Below, one piece after another: positions 26,609 through 35,416 of a DNA stretch of 64,000 bases. The translations under genes and the position numbers were made by a program. The notes beneath the pieces were generated by a model. The model saw only the letters and a program-made list of their open reading frames with translations. It was not told the origin of the DNA and ran no database searches. Where the stretch lies: assembly GCA_951813525.2 (NCBI GenBank), contig CATOTJ020000002.1, positions 2,232,001 through 2,296,000 on the forward strand, written 5' to 3'. Each line of letters starts with the position of its first letter. Position 1 is the first letter of the stretch. Source of the stretch: Thermohalobaculum sp951813525 (GTDB lineage Bacteria > Pseudomonadota > Alphaproteobacteria > Rhodobacterales > Rhodobacteraceae).

Positions 26609-27762
26609 TGACGGATTTTGATTTGTCCGATCCGTGGGTCATTGCCGCAACTGTAGGCGCCGCCGGGTTGTTTGCATTGATGCTGGTCCTGTTCGCGGCC
26701 GTACGCGCGGCGCGCCGGTCAAGCGAGGCCGCTATACATTTGGAGTCGGTTGCGCAGGGTCTGCGCGAATTAGACGCCGGACAGCACCAATTGGCGGGCG
26801 GCTTGAAAATGGTCACTGAACACCAAGCCGGCAGCCAGGCACGGATCATGGAGACGGTCGAGCGGCGTATGGAGGACGTGCAACGCGCAATGGGCGAGAC
26901 GTTGCACGGTACTGCGACGCGAACGGCCCGTTCGCTGGGTGCCTTGCAGGAAAGACTGGAAGCCATCGACCGTGCGCAGTCCAAAATCGAGAAGCTGTCG
27001 GGCGATGTACTGGGCTTGCAGGACATTCTGGCGAACAAACAAACGCGCGGCGCGTTCGGCGAAATCCAGATGGCCGACATTTTGGCCAATGCATTGCCGC
27101 CGGATGCCTTCGAGTTGCAGGCGACCCTGTCAAACGGCAAACGGGCGGACGGGTTAATCCACATGCCCAACCCGCCCGGCGCAATCGCCATCGACGCCAA
27201 GTTCCCGCTGGAACCCTATGAAGCCCTGCAACGTGCGCAGGACGATCGTGCTCGGCGCGAGGCTGCAAGTGCGCTTGGACGAATGGTTCTGACCCATGTG
27301 CGCGCGATCGCCGAGAAATACATCATCGAGGGCGAAACCGCCGACAGTGCGTTGATGTTCCTGCCGTCCGAGGCGGTCTATTCAGAACTGCATGCCAATT
27401 TCACCGACGTTATCCGGCAAAGCTTTGATCTAAGGGTCTGGATCGTCTCTCCCACCACGCTGATGGCGACCCTAAACACAGTACGGGCGGTGTTGAAAGA
27501 CGTGCGAATGCGCGAACAAGCGGGCGTCATTCGTCGCGAATTGACCCTGCTGCACAAGGATGTCGAACGGTTGGAGGCGCGGGTCGGCAATTTGGACCGG
27601 CATTTCGGGCAAGCGGTGAAGGATGTCGAAGAGATCCGCATCTCGGCTGGAAAAGCCGGAGGCCGTGCACGGCGGCTGGAGGCATTCGAGTTCGAAACTG
27701 CCGCAGAAGCACCGCAGATTGAAGCCGAGGCCATTGAAGCGCCGCGGACTGCTGCGGAATAA
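26608..27762 (+). CDS. rmuC: DNA recombination protein RmuC
   Basis: A 384-residue RmuC-family protein, thought to limit recombination at inverted repeats. It starts with one transmembrane helix (about 10-31), then a coiled coil (about 35-145), then the RmuC nuclease-like domain. That domain contains KQTRGAFGEIQMADIL, IDAKFPLEPYEALQ, FLPSEAVYSEL and VWIVSPTTLMATL. The ATG at 26608 overlaps the mutL stop (TGATG); a GTG immediately before it is an alternative. Coupling with mutL places it in a DNA-maintenance operon. Confidence 0.92.
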   Translation: MTDFDLSDPWVIAATVGAAGLFALMLVLFAAVRAARRSSEAAIHLESVAQGLRELDAGQHQLAGGLKMVTEHQAGSQARIMETVERRMEDVQRAMGETLHGTATRTARSLGALQERLEAIDRAQSKIEKLSGDVLGLQDILANKQTRGAFGEIQMADILANALPPDAFELQATLSNGKRADGLIHMPNPPGAIAIDAKFPLEPYEALQRAQDDRARREAASALGRMVLTHVRAIAEKYIIEGETADSALMFLPSEAVYSELHANFTDVIRQSFDLRVWIVSPTTLMATLNTVRAVLKDVRMREQAGVIRRELTLLHKDVERLEARVGNLDRHFGQAVKDVEEIRISAGKAGGRARRLEAFEFETAAEAPQIEAEAIEAPRTAAE

Positions 27763-27776
27763 CCGTGGCCGCCGCC

Positions 27777-28784
27777 TCAGCTTTGCGCCCGGTTCATCCC
27801 GGATACGCTGCCGCCGATCGGCAGACGCCGGCCCTTCTTGACTGCCGGGCGTTCAATTCCCGGAATGGCTGTCGCAGATTTCCGCGCCGCTAGCGCCGGT
27901 AGTACCAGAACCACCGTCAGGGCCGCGCAGATCAGGGCCATTGCAGAAAGTTCGGGCCAGCCGACCTGCTCGCCCAGGATCAGCGCGCTGGAATAGACGC
28001 CGACGATTGGGACCGACAGCGTGCCGATTGCGGCAATCGCGGCGGGGAAGAGGCTGACGACCTTCAGATAGGCCCACTGGCAGTAGACCATCGGAACCGC
28101 AAAGAGATAGGCGATCGACAACCACGCATCGGTCGAGAGGGCGGCAATGTCCGGAAAGGGCTCCAGGATTATCGCCCCCGGCAAAAGCACGGCAAAGCCA
28201 ACTGCCAATTGCCAGCCCATGATCGCGGTGATCGGGCTGTCCCAGCGGAAACGTTTGAACAAAACCGTCCCGATGGCCCAGGTCACGGCAGCGCCCAACA
28301 TATAGGCAGCGCCAAGAGGAGCAGATTGCAGGACGACCAAATCCGGCCCGATCAAAACAGCCAGACCAGAGATGCCCAGGATCAGACCAATGATTTTCGC
28401 CCGGGTCATCGCCTCGCCCAGGATCGGAACGGCCAGAAGCGATGCCCAGACCGGCATCGTGAAGGCGATGATCGAGGCCCGGCCTGCTGGCATCTGCGAG
28501 ACACCGTATCCCGTGAACAGGTGCCAGCCTACGATAGCGAAGACCGCGACCAGCAGAAGCGGGCCGACCTCGCGGCGGCGCAGCCACAAAGTGCCGTTCG
28601 CCAGTTTGGCCAGCGCCAGCAGTCCGATGCACCCCGCCGCGACGGAAAAGGCGCGAAACCACCAGACGGTCATCTCGCTCAGTACGATCTTCATGCCTGG
28701 CCAGTTCAGCCCCCAGAAAAGACCAAGCGAGGCCAGCAAAACAAAGCCGGTCGCCGGCAAGCGGGTCGATTGAACAGTCGGCAT
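27777..28784 (-). CDS. EamA/DMT-family transporter
   Basis: A 335-residue inner-membrane protein with two EamA repeats and about ten transmembrane helices, ending in a basic cytoplasmic tail of about 35 residues. FWGLNWPGMKIVLSEM at the start of repeat one and TWAIGTVLFKRFRW at repeat two are typical. Substrate cannot be inferred. It converges on rmuC, leaving only 14 bp between stops, and appears monocistronic. Confidence 0.83.
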   Translation of the reverse strand: MPTVQSTRLPATGFVLLASLGLFWGLNWPGMKIVLSEMTVWWFRAFSVAAGCIGLLALAKLANGTLWLRRREVGPLLLVAVFAIVGWHLFTGYGVSQMPAGRASIIAFTMPVWASLLAVPILGEAMTRAKIIGLILGISGLAVLIGPDLVVLQSAPLGAAYMLGAAVTWAIGTVLFKRFRWDSPITAIMGWQLAVGFAVLLPGAIILEPFPDIAALSTDAWLSIAYLFAVPMVYCQWAYLKVVSLFPAAIAAIGTLSVPIVGVYSSALILGEQVGWPELSAMALICAALTVVLVLPALAARKSATAIPGIERPAVKKGRRLPIGGSVSGMNRAQS

Positions 28785-28863
28785 GAACGGGCGCTCCTGC
28801 CGGTGCGTTTATCACGAGGACTAGACCGGTCAATGGATCAGGGTTGCGCCACCCGGATCGGTG

Positions 28864-29391
28864 TCAGAACTTCCAGCCGAACCGAACGCCTGCATTGTCC
28901 AGCCCCGGATTGCGGTCGGCCAGAAAGGCGTTCGATTCGTGGTCGAGATAGAGCGAGATCGAGAATTTCTCGGTTATATCGACGCCGATCTCGGCCGAAA
29001 GACGAAAGAGCACATCAGACCCCAACGCCTTGCGGCTGAGGCCCACATTGGTCGTTTCGCCATTATGGAAGGCGCCGCCGACAGATGCACCAAGCCACAC
29101 CTGTTCGGTCAGATCGAAGGTCCAGGTCAGACCTGCGTAAACCTGGCTGGTCCGGCCGTCGGCATTGATCTGCACGCCGATATGCGGGCGGGGCGACCAA
29201 ATCGGTTCGAAGAAATCGGGCGAGACGAACAGCAGTTCGGCATTGATGTCGATGCCCTCTTCAACCGGGCTGGCCGCGATAAAGCGCAGATCATGGGCCA
29301 GGATGCCCAGCTTGACCTCGGAAAAGATGCTGTCATCGGCGCGCGCTGGAAGCGCGGCGAGAAGCATGAAAAATAGTGCTGCGATGCGCAT
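28864..29391 (-). CDS. PagL-like lipid A 3-O-deacylase (acyloxyacyl hydrolase)
   Basis: A secreted outer-membrane beta-barrel of 175 residues with signal peptide about 1-19 (LLAALPARA). The C-terminal region LDHESNAFLADRNPGLDNAG followed by FGWKF is the PagL hallmark. It holds the catalytic His-Ser pair (HES), conserved Asn and a terminal aromatic for Bam recognition. The rest alternates strand-like segments. PagL removes the 3-position acyl chain of lipid A and changes endotoxicity and membrane permeability. The ATG at 29391 is chosen because it starts directly at the signal peptide. Confidence 0.8.
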   Translation of the reverse strand: MRIAALFFMLLAALPARADDSIFSEVKLGILAHDLRFIAASPVEEGIDINAELLFVSPDFFEPIWSPRPHIGVQINADGRTSQVYAGLTWTFDLTEQVWLGASVGGAFHNGETTNVGLSRKALGSDVLFRLSAEIGVDITEKFSISLYLDHESNAFLADRNPGLDNAGVRFGWKF

Positions 29392-29505
29392 AAGACTGAT
29401 CCCTCTTTCGGCACTGAGCATTCTAACGCATTCACGCGCATACACCGTCGCCCCTTTCATCGGAGCGCTGAACGGATCACGGCCCCGCGCCGGTGCGTCG
29501 CGTGC

Positions 29506-30705
29506 TCACCTTGCCTCGGTCCGCCGGACCCTGGCATCCGGGCGGTCAAAGACTTCCGGTTTCAGTTCGGCGATCATACCGGTGCCTTCAGGCAACCAGA
29601 TCTGACCATCTTCGACAACCGGCAGATTCTGGGCCAGTTCATTGTACCAGCCCGAATAAAACGCACGCACGCTTTCTTGGACCAGAGCGTTTGGCGCGTT
29701 GATCGTCAAATTGGTGCAGGCAGCCCATGCCAAAGGCCCGGTGCAGTCATGCGGCGCGATCGGCAGATGAAAGGCGTCGGCCATCGAAGTGATTGCCTTC
29801 GCCTCGGTCAGCCCGCCGCACCAGCCAAGGTCCATGATAACGACGTCAAGCGCGCCCGCTTCCATAAACGCACGAAGTGCAGCCCGGCTGGCCATCGTTT
29901 CGGACCCGGCGATCTTTGGGCGGACCTGCCTGCGCAAATCTGCCCAACTCGATGGCGCCGTTGCCGGCATGGGGTCTTCGATCCAATAAATGTCGTAGGG
30001 TTCGAGCGCGCGGGCAATCTCGGCCATGGCGTGCGGCTGCCACAACAGGTGCATCTCGGCCATGATCTGCATTTCCGACCCGACGGCCTGGCGGATTTTG
30101 ACAAAGGGCTCGACGGCTTCGGCCAACTGATCCGGCGTAATCGCGGCGCCGTGGGACGACTCGGCCGCGTAGTCAAAGGGCCAAATCTTCATCCCCGTGA
30201 TCCCTTCGGACAACAGGCTTTCGGCGACCTTACCGGCGTCTGTCAGGAACCCTTGCAAATCCTCGTAAGGTCCTTCCTGCGTATCCAGGCCCCAGTTTTC
30301 AGTCAACTGACCGACACTGCCGCGCACGTACTGATACCCGGCGCAGGTATTGTAGGTCCGAATTGAATCGCGGCTGCGCCCGCCCAAAAGACGCCAGACC
30401 GGTTGATTCAAAACCCGCCCCCAAAGGTCCCACAACGCCATGTCGATGGCAGAATTGCCCCGGACCTCGGCCCCTGCACCGTTATAACCGACATAAGGTT
30501 TCAGCCGTTTCTGAATCAGCTCACGATCGCGGGCATCCTGGCCCATCAACAAACGCGCCGCCGTGTCGTGCAGATATGCTTCGGTCGCGGGCGCAATGAA
30601 AAAGCTTTCACCGGTTCCGCGCGCACCGTCATCGGTTTCAATCGTGACCCAAAGCAGATTGGGGAACTCGGCGATATGCAATGTTTCGACTGCCGTGATC
30701 TTCAT
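29506..30705 (-). CDS. Enolase-superfamily protein, mandelate racemase/acid-sugar dehydratase type
   Basis: A 399-residue two-domain enolase-superfamily enzyme. The capping domain begins MKITAVETLHIAEFPNLLWV. The barrel shows Lys in GMKIWPFDY, three metal ligands in IMAEMHLLW, YWIEDPM and AGSETM, and the Asp-His dyad in IMDLGWCGG and IAPHDCTGP. The dyad places it in the mandelate racemase subgroup, mostly acid-sugar dehydratases (fuconate, galactonate, mannonate and others). Exact substrate is not readable. An SDR and an FAH-family hydrolase 1-3 kb away could handle a 2-keto-3-deoxy product. An alpha/beta hydrolase gene lies 54 bp upstream on the same strand. Confidence 0.85.
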   Translation of the reverse strand: MKITAVETLHIAEFPNLLWVTIETDDGARGTGESFFIAPATEAYLHDTAARLLMGQDARDRELIQKRLKPYVGYNGAGAEVRGNSAIDMALWDLWGRVLNQPVWRLLGGRSRDSIRTYNTCAGYQYVRGSVGQLTENWGLDTQEGPYEDLQGFLTDAGKVAESLLSEGITGMKIWPFDYAAESSHGAAITPDQLAEAVEPFVKIRQAVGSEMQIMAEMHLLWQPHAMAEIARALEPYDIYWIEDPMPATAPSSWADLRRQVRPKIAGSETMASRAALRAFMEAGALDVVIMDLGWCGGLTEAKAITSMADAFHLPIAPHDCTGPLAWAACTNLTINAPNALVQESVRAFYSGWYNELAQNLPVVEDGQIWLPEGTGMIAELKPEVFDRPDARVRRTEAR

Positions 30706-30759
30706 GCGTTTCCCCCAGTTTGCCTGTGATCGGATTGTTAACGCTGGAGCGGGAAGTGT

Positions 30760-31581
30760 CTACAATTGTCGTCCGTCATCGACACGCCCGGCAACCACAG
30801 ACGCGATAGCCCGCGCGATCCGGTGACCGACAATCGTCGACTGTCCCGCTGCCCACATATGCACCCGCTCGCCACGCCGACCGGGATCGCGGCGATGCGC
30901 GCCTTCTGCTGCCATGATCCTGGCCACGTCGGTGTGATCTTCATTCTGAAGCGCGGCGATAAGCGGGTCCAGCCGTCCGGCTTCCTTCATTCGTGTCGCC
31001 GCAGCATGGGTGCGCCGCGGTAAAATATAGTGGTCGATATTCGGCCCTGTTGGAAACCGAAGATAATGTTTGCGATCACGCCCCGCCCCGCCGTGCAAAA
31101 CATAGAACCGGGTCGGCCCGGCCATACAGTCGGCCAGCGAGGGTACAGAAAAGTCCGTCATCTCGGCCTTGTAATTCTGCCAGCGCTTTTCGCGCAGCAC
31201 CCGATCATCCATCGTGAATTGAGGTACGAAGGAGATCGCCCGATCGGCGCCCAGCGGCGCCGCAAACAGGATCGCTGCATAACCGCCCATCGAATTTCCA
31301 AGCGTAACGATCCGCTTGATGCCGACCTGCCGCGCCCTGTTCAGAACCGCGTCGGCACTTCGGGCAACCAATCCCGGCCGATTGAACCATGAACGGCGGC
31401 GATCTGTGACGAAGGCGACATGGTTCAACCCGCTGCGCGAGGCGGTCCCGGGAAATTCGTGCATCTGCTGTGGCGGATCCTTGATGCCGATCCCGGTAAA
31501 GGACACCACCAATGTATCGCTGCGCCCGTCTTGCCAGACAACTTCAAGCTCGGCATCGTCGATCAGGGTTTCGGGCGTCAT
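30760..31581 (-). CDS. Alpha/beta-hydrolase fold protein
   Basis: A 273-residue cytoplasmic hydrolase. The nucleophile elbow GNSMGGYAAILFAAPLGAD follows VTLGNS, and a later His in LPRRTHAAATRM is a candidate catalytic base. Two strands before the elbow, LVVSFTGIGI suggests an oxyanion-hole loop. No signal peptide. The gene precedes the enolase-superfamily gene on the same strand, so it may hydrolyse an ester or lactone precursor of the acid sugar. Lactonase activity is inference, since the family is broad. Confidence 0.72.
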   Translation of the reverse strand: MTPETLIDDAELEVVWQDGRSDTLVVSFTGIGIKDPPQQMHEFPGTASRSGLNHVAFVTDRRRSWFNRPGLVARSADAVLNRARQVGIKRIVTLGNSMGGYAAILFAAPLGADRAISFVPQFTMDDRVLREKRWQNYKAEMTDFSVPSLADCMAGPTRFYVLHGGAGRDRKHYLRFPTGPNIDHYILPRRTHAAATRMKEAGRLDPLIAALQNEDHTDVARIMAAEGAHRRDPGRRGERVHMWAAGQSTIVGHRIARAIASVVAGRVDDGRQL

Positions 31582-31696
31582 CCGTCACCAGCCGCGTTTG
31601 GTGATTTGGTCATGCGGGCCCCATCCAGCCAGCGGCGCTTGCATTGGCGCCGGCCCCCCGTCTAAAGCACTGACATCAACAATGACGGGGGATGCG

Positions 31697-32416
31697 ATGC
31701 GGCTCAAGGGCAAACGGATATTTATCACGGCAGCTGGTGCCGGGATCGGGCGGGCAAGCGCCGAGGCATGCATCCGCGAAGGCGCGGACGTGCATGCGAC
31801 GGACGTAAATGCCGATCTCTTGGCCGGGCTGGAATGTGAGACATCGGTTCTGGATTGTCTGGATTCCGGCCAGATCGCCGATCAGGTCGGCAGCGCCAAC
31901 GCGGATGTGTTGTTCAATTGCGCTGGTTTTGTCCATGCCGGAACCGTCTTGGATTACACCGAAGAAGAATTCGATTTCGCCTTCAACCTGAACGTCCGCG
32001 CGATGTTCCGCACGATACGCGCAGTAGTGCCGGGAATGCTGGAGCGCGGCGGTGGCTCGATCATAAATATGGCGTCGGCAGCCTCGTCAATAATGGGCGC
32101 GCCGAACCGGACGTTGTACGGATCGTCAAAGGCGGCCGTCATCGGACTGACCAAAGCGGTTGCCAAGGACTATGTCGAGCAAGGCATCCGCGCCAACGCG
32201 ATCTGCCCCGGAACCGTCGATACGCCGTCACTGCACGACCGTTTGCGGGCCACTGGCGACTACGAGAACGCCCACAAGGAATTCATTGCGCGCCAGAAGA
32301 TGGGCCGCTTGGCGACGGCGGACGAGATCGCAGCGTTGGTGATTTACCTAGCGTCCGACGAGAGCACCTTCATCACGGCACAGGAATTCGTCATCGACGG
32401 CGGCTGGTCGGCTTAA
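31697..32416 (+). CDS. SDR-family dehydrogenase, BDH2/2-keto-3-deoxy-L-fuconate dehydrogenase type
   Basis: A 239-residue short-chain dehydrogenase. The nucleotide site ITAAGAGIGRA is a variant of TGxxxGxG, followed by NCAGF for NNAG. The catalytic Ser region is MASAASS and YGSSK gives Y-x3-K. The pattern MRLKGKRI, GFVHAGTVLDYTEEEFDFA, CPGTVDTPSLHDRLRATG and IDGGWSA closely follows the human BDH2/DHRS6 type, to which bacterial 2-keto-3-deoxy-L-fuconate dehydrogenases belong. The ATG at 31697 is the natural family start. The next plus-strand gene is a 2,4-diketo-3-deoxy-fuconate hydrolase-like FAH protein. Confidence 0.87.
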   Translation: MRLKGKRIFITAAGAGIGRASAEACIREGADVHATDVNADLLAGLECETSVLDCLDSGQIADQVGSANADVLFNCAGFVHAGTVLDYTEEEFDFAFNLNVRAMFRTIRAVVPGMLERGGGSIINMASAASSIMGAPNRTLYGSSKAAVIGLTKAVAKDYVEQGIRANAICPGTVDTPSLHDRLRATGDYENAHKEFIARQKMGRLATADEIAALVIYLASDESTFITAQEFVIDGGWSA

Positions 32417-32439
32417 GGGCAGAACACGTTAGAGTTCCA

Positions 32440-32460
32440 CGGTGGGCGGCACGCCCACCG
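32440..32460. terminator. Hairpin between convergent genes
   Basis: A perfect 8-bp stem (CGGTGGGC/GCCCACCG) with a 5-base loop sits in the 57-bp gap between the SDR gene and the membrane protein on the opposite strand. There is no long T-tract on either side, so it is a candidate bidirectional terminator only. Confidence 0.55.
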
Positions 32461-32473
32461 ACCCAATTGGCAA

Positions 32474-33346
32474 TCATTCGGCGGCAATCGTCGTGACGCC
32501 GCCGCGGGCACCGCGGTCGATACGGCGGCGGATCACTTCGGCGATCAGGATGCCAGCAGGCGCAGACCCCCAGATGCAGATCAGGATTGCGACCGCTTCC
32601 GCGTCGCGGAAAAGCGGATCGATGACGAACAGCACAACGCGGAACAGCCAAAACGACCCCCACATCGACCCCGCAAACCGCCACATCCAGATCCGGTGCT
32701 TCGCATGGTCGCCGCCACGGATTGCGACAACGCCCATGATCGCGCAGATCGAGACGAAGAACGACATGGAATAAAAGCCATAAGCCGACATCGACGATCC
32801 ATATTCGACAACGCCGCCATGTTCCGATGCCAGCCAGATGGCGCAGAAGACACCGATCGACAGGGCCATCAGCGTGCCCCAACCCAACAGACGATGCCCG
32901 CCATGTTGCCCGCCAGGCCGCACCATTTGGATGTGCAGCAGCAGGAAGGCCAGCGAATTGCCCGCGATATGTCCATAGAGCAAGGTCGAGCGGAACTCCG
33001 GCCCCGTCGCGAAACGATCATAAAAGGCAACGCCCCAGGCCGAATGAAGTTGGTAACGCTCGCCCCACACAGTGCAGGCGTTGTCTGGACAGGCCATCAC
33101 GGCCGCCCTGGTATCGCCCGGCGCCAATCCGATGTTCATCATGACGTCATAGATGCCGATGAAAAAGGCGATCCCGTCGGTCGCGCCCTCTAATAGATAC
33201 CTCACGTTCAGGAACAGCATCAGGGCCAGACCAAAGATCAGGAACGGTCCGAACGATCGGCGCATGACACCGAGGACAAACAAGCCAATCCAGACGGCCA
33301 ATGCGCCAAAGAAGATCAGAATGCCGGTCGCTGCTGTCATATCCAT
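32474..33346 (-). CDS. Multi-pass membrane protein, DUF2306-like
   Basis: A protein of about 290 residues with six to eight transmembrane segments. Histidine-containing motifs LYGHIAGNSLAFLLLHIQMVR, HRLLGWGTL and KHRIWMWRFAGSMWGSFWLFR resemble DUF2306-type membrane proteins, where conserved His/Arg residues face the membrane interior. The N-terminus may start at 33346 or two codons later. Function unknown. It sits between the SDR gene, which converges on it, and the FAH-family hydrolase, which diverges from it. Confidence 0.65.
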   Translation of the reverse strand: MDMTAATGILIFFGALAVWIGLFVLGVMRRSFGPFLIFGLALMLFLNVRYLLEGATDGIAFFIGIYDVMMNIGLAPGDTRAAVMACPDNACTVWGERYQLHSAWGVAFYDRFATGPEFRSTLLYGHIAGNSLAFLLLHIQMVRPGGQHGGHRLLGWGTLMALSIGVFCAIWLASEHGGVVEYGSSMSAYGFYSMSFFVSICAIMGVVAIRGGDHAKHRIWMWRFAGSMWGSFWLFRVVLFVIDPLFRDAEAVAILICIWGSAPAGILIAEVIRRRIDRGARGGVTTIAAE

Positions 33347-33517
33347 GCCCCGAATTGCGGCGCCCAACTATGGGTGCGGGTGCCCGAGAATGTCAGTCTG
33401 CTGCAACGGCTGCAAGCCTTTGCGGAAAGCAGCGCAGCCTGTCTGCGCAATGGGCGCTCGACAAATCCCGGGTGCTTGGGCAAAAGTGCCGACAAATCAG
33501 ATCGACAGGAGGAAACA

Positions 33518-34360
33518 ATGAAACTCATGCGCGTTGGCCCGGCTGGCCAGGAGAAACCCGCCCTTTTGGATGGCGCAACAATTCGCGATCTCAGCGCCCA
33601 TGTCGACGATATCTCGGGTTCGATACTGGACGATGCGACAGTGGCCAAGCTTGCAGCGCTGAACCCGGCCAGCTTGCCCGAGATCCCGGCCGGTCAGCGC
33701 ATTGGCCCCTGCGTCGGCAATGTCGGTAAGTGCATTTCGGTCGGACTGAACTATTCCGACCATGCGAAAGAGATGAACAATCCAATTCCGACCGAGCCGA
33801 TCCTGTTCGGCAAAGCCGTAACGTCGCTTTGCGGGCCGAACGACAATGTCGAAAAGCCGCGCGGCTCTACGAAACTGGATTGGGAAGTCGAGTTGGCCAT
33901 CATTATCGGCAAACGCGCCAAGTATGTCGACGAGGCCGACGCGATGAATTATGTCGCCGGTTTCGCGGTATTCAACGATGTCAGCGAACGTGAGTTTCAG
34001 ACCAACCGGCCCGGCGGCCAATGGCTGAAAGGCAAAAGCCACGACACGTTCGGGCCACTTGGGCCGTGGATGGTGACGCGTGACGAGGTCGCCGATCCAG
34101 GCAACCTGGCCATGAAACTGACGGTGAACGGCAAGACAATGCAGGACGGATCGACCGCAACGCTGATCTTCTCGGTCCCGCATCTGGTGCACCATATCAG
34201 CCAATACATCACGTTGGAGCCGGGCGATGTGATCCCGACCGGGACACCGCCAGGTGTCGGTGCAGGCATGAAGCCGCCGGTATTCCTCAACGTCGGTGAT
34301 GTGATGGAGCTGGAGATCGAAGGACTCGGACGCCAACATCAAGAAGTGGTCGCGGCTTAG
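33518..34360 (+). CDS. Fumarylacetoacetate hydrolase-family protein, 2,4-diketo-3-deoxy-L-fuconate hydrolase type
   Basis: A 280-residue FAH-fold hydrolase that cleaves C-C bonds of diketo acids with a divalent metal. GKCISVGLNYSDHAKEMNN, LFGKAVTSLCGPND, DWEVELAIIIGK and VIPTGTPPGVGAGMKPP match the subgroup seen in L-fucose catabolism. The acidic metal ligands fall in the EVELA stretch and in FAVFNDVSERE. The ATG at 33518 has a strong AGGAGGAA ribosome site 4 bases upstream and is clearly preferred over the upstream in-frame start at 33374. Together with the SDR gene it could split a 2-keto-3-deoxy sugar acid after oxidation, giving pyruvate and a hydroxyacid. Confidence 0.88.
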   Translation: MKLMRVGPAGQEKPALLDGATIRDLSAHVDDISGSILDDATVAKLAALNPASLPEIPAGQRIGPCVGNVGKCISVGLNYSDHAKEMNNPIPTEPILFGKAVTSLCGPNDNVEKPRGSTKLDWEVELAIIIGKRAKYVDEADAMNYVAGFAVFNDVSEREFQTNRPGGQWLKGKSHDTFGPLGPWMVTRDEVADPGNLAMKLTVNGKTMQDGSTATLIFSVPHLVHHISQYITLEPGDVIPTGTPPGVGAGMKPPVFLNVGDVMELEIEGLGRQHQEVVAA

Positions 34361-34375
34361 CGGCAATCTGAATTT

Positions 34376-34391
34376 GGCGGCACAAGCCGCC
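34376..34391. terminator. Hairpin between convergent operons
   Basis: GGCGGC-ACAA-GCCGCC, a perfect 6-bp stem flanked by AATT-type A/T-rich arms, lies in the gap between the FAH-family gene and the nitrile hydratase operon that runs towards it. Candidate bidirectional terminator. Confidence 0.55.
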
Positions 34392-34434
34392 TTGAATTGG
34401 CCGCCTCGAACCGGGCGCAGGGCTTGAGTTTGCG

Positions 34435-34773
34435 CTATGCCCGGGTCGGCAAAAGCACGGGCTGACCGTGCGGCGTTGACAGATAGGCTTCGGTCCAGGC
34501 GCCTTTAAGGTTGGCCAACGCCTGGCCGCCAGCCAGACCGCGCGCGGTCAAAAAGCTTTCGAAGGCGTCCAGCCAAATCTCGTAATATGTCGACCCATCC
34601 GTCGGTGCCCCCTGCTTGTCGGCGAACGCCAGCGCCTCGCCAAAATGTGCGGCCCAGTCAGTCCAGGAAAAAACTCCTGCTTGGGCCAGGGCGTGGGTCG
34701 TGGCGAACAGTTCGGCGTGCCACGGCGCAGCGAAGGGGCGATCCGGTACCGGTATGTCTTCACTCGGCGGCAA
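34435..34773 (-). CDS. Nitrile hydratase accessory protein
   Basis: A roughly 112-residue homologue of the N-terminal part of the nitrile hydratase beta subunit, used as a cobalt-loading or self-subunit-swapping chaperone. FAAPWHAELFATTHALAQAG, FSWTDWAAHFGEAL and YYEIWLDAFESFL are diagnostic. The frame overlaps the end of the beta gene by 14 bases and lacks an in-frame ATG near its N-terminus; a TTG at 34773 is the most likely start. It is the last gene of the alpha-beta-accessory operon. Confidence 0.85.
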   Translation of the reverse strand: MPPSEDIPVPDRPFAAPWHAELFATTHALAQAGVFSWTDWAAHFGEALAFADKQGAPTDGSTYYEIWLDAFESFLTARGLAGGQALANLKGAWTEAYLSTPHGQPVLLPTRA

Positions 34774-35416
34774 GATAACTTTCCCAGAGATCAGCCGTTA
34801 TCTTGTGCCCGGCATCACCGTCCGACCAAAGATCGCTGGCGCGAAAGCGTACGGAATAAAGGTGTTCGGGCGCCTCGCCAGTCATCGTTGCAGAGACGTC
34901 GGGCAGCACATGCCCACCATGGTGCAAGACGATTTCACCGGCCGCATCGCGCAGATAACGCGGCAGGCGGGTGTGACCAGAGTGGCCGTGACGCGCGGTA
35001 CGAACGCGCGCGCCAATCTGAAATGCCGGGCCGTGAGGCAGATCGCGCGCACTGGGCCGGCCAACGGGGATCGCGGCGCGAATACCGGCTGCATTCACAG
35101 GCGGTTCGGTCTTGGCAACGGACGGGTCCGGGCGTCCGGCGCGGATCTCCTCCAGCGTCAAAAGCCCAGCATCGACCGACAGGCCGACCACCGATGCCAG
35201 CCACTTTTCGTAATAGCTGAGACCCAAATAGTCGGCGGGTGGTAGCTTCTCGATCGAATGGCGTCCGGCATCGATATTCCATTTGCGCCAAAAGCCCATC
35301 AGCATGCGCATGGCCTTCGCTCGGCTTTCCCAATCATGGTGAAAGACCGGCTCGTTCTCCTCCAGCGGCAGGCGGCCGAATCCCTCGACACCGCCCAGAT
35401 CGTGCACACCGTCCAT
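34760..35416 (-). CDS. nthB: Nitrile hydratase beta subunit
   Basis: The beta subunit of the heterodimeric enzyme that hydrates nitriles to amides. The N-terminus MDGVHDLGGVEGFG is the family signature, followed by FHHDWESRAKAM, LSYYEKWLASV and the C-terminal SH3-like domain with FQIGARVRTA and GHTRLPRYLRDAAGEI. Two tandem ATGs occur. The second (35416) lies 6 bases from an AGGAGG ribosome site and gives the canonical N-terminus; the first (35419) overlaps the alpha stop. The product is about 218 residues. Confidence 0.93.
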   Translation of the reverse strand: MDGVHDLGGVEGFGRLPLEENEPVFHHDWESRAKAMRMLMGFWRKWNIDAGRHSIEKLPPADYLGLSYYEKWLASVVGLSVDAGLLTLEEIRAGRPDPSVAKTEPPVNAAGIRAAIPVGRPSARDLPHGPAFQIGARVRTARHGHSGHTRLPRYLRDAAGEIVLHHGGHVLPDVSATMTGEAPEHLYSVRFRASDLWSDGDAGHKITADLWESYLAAE

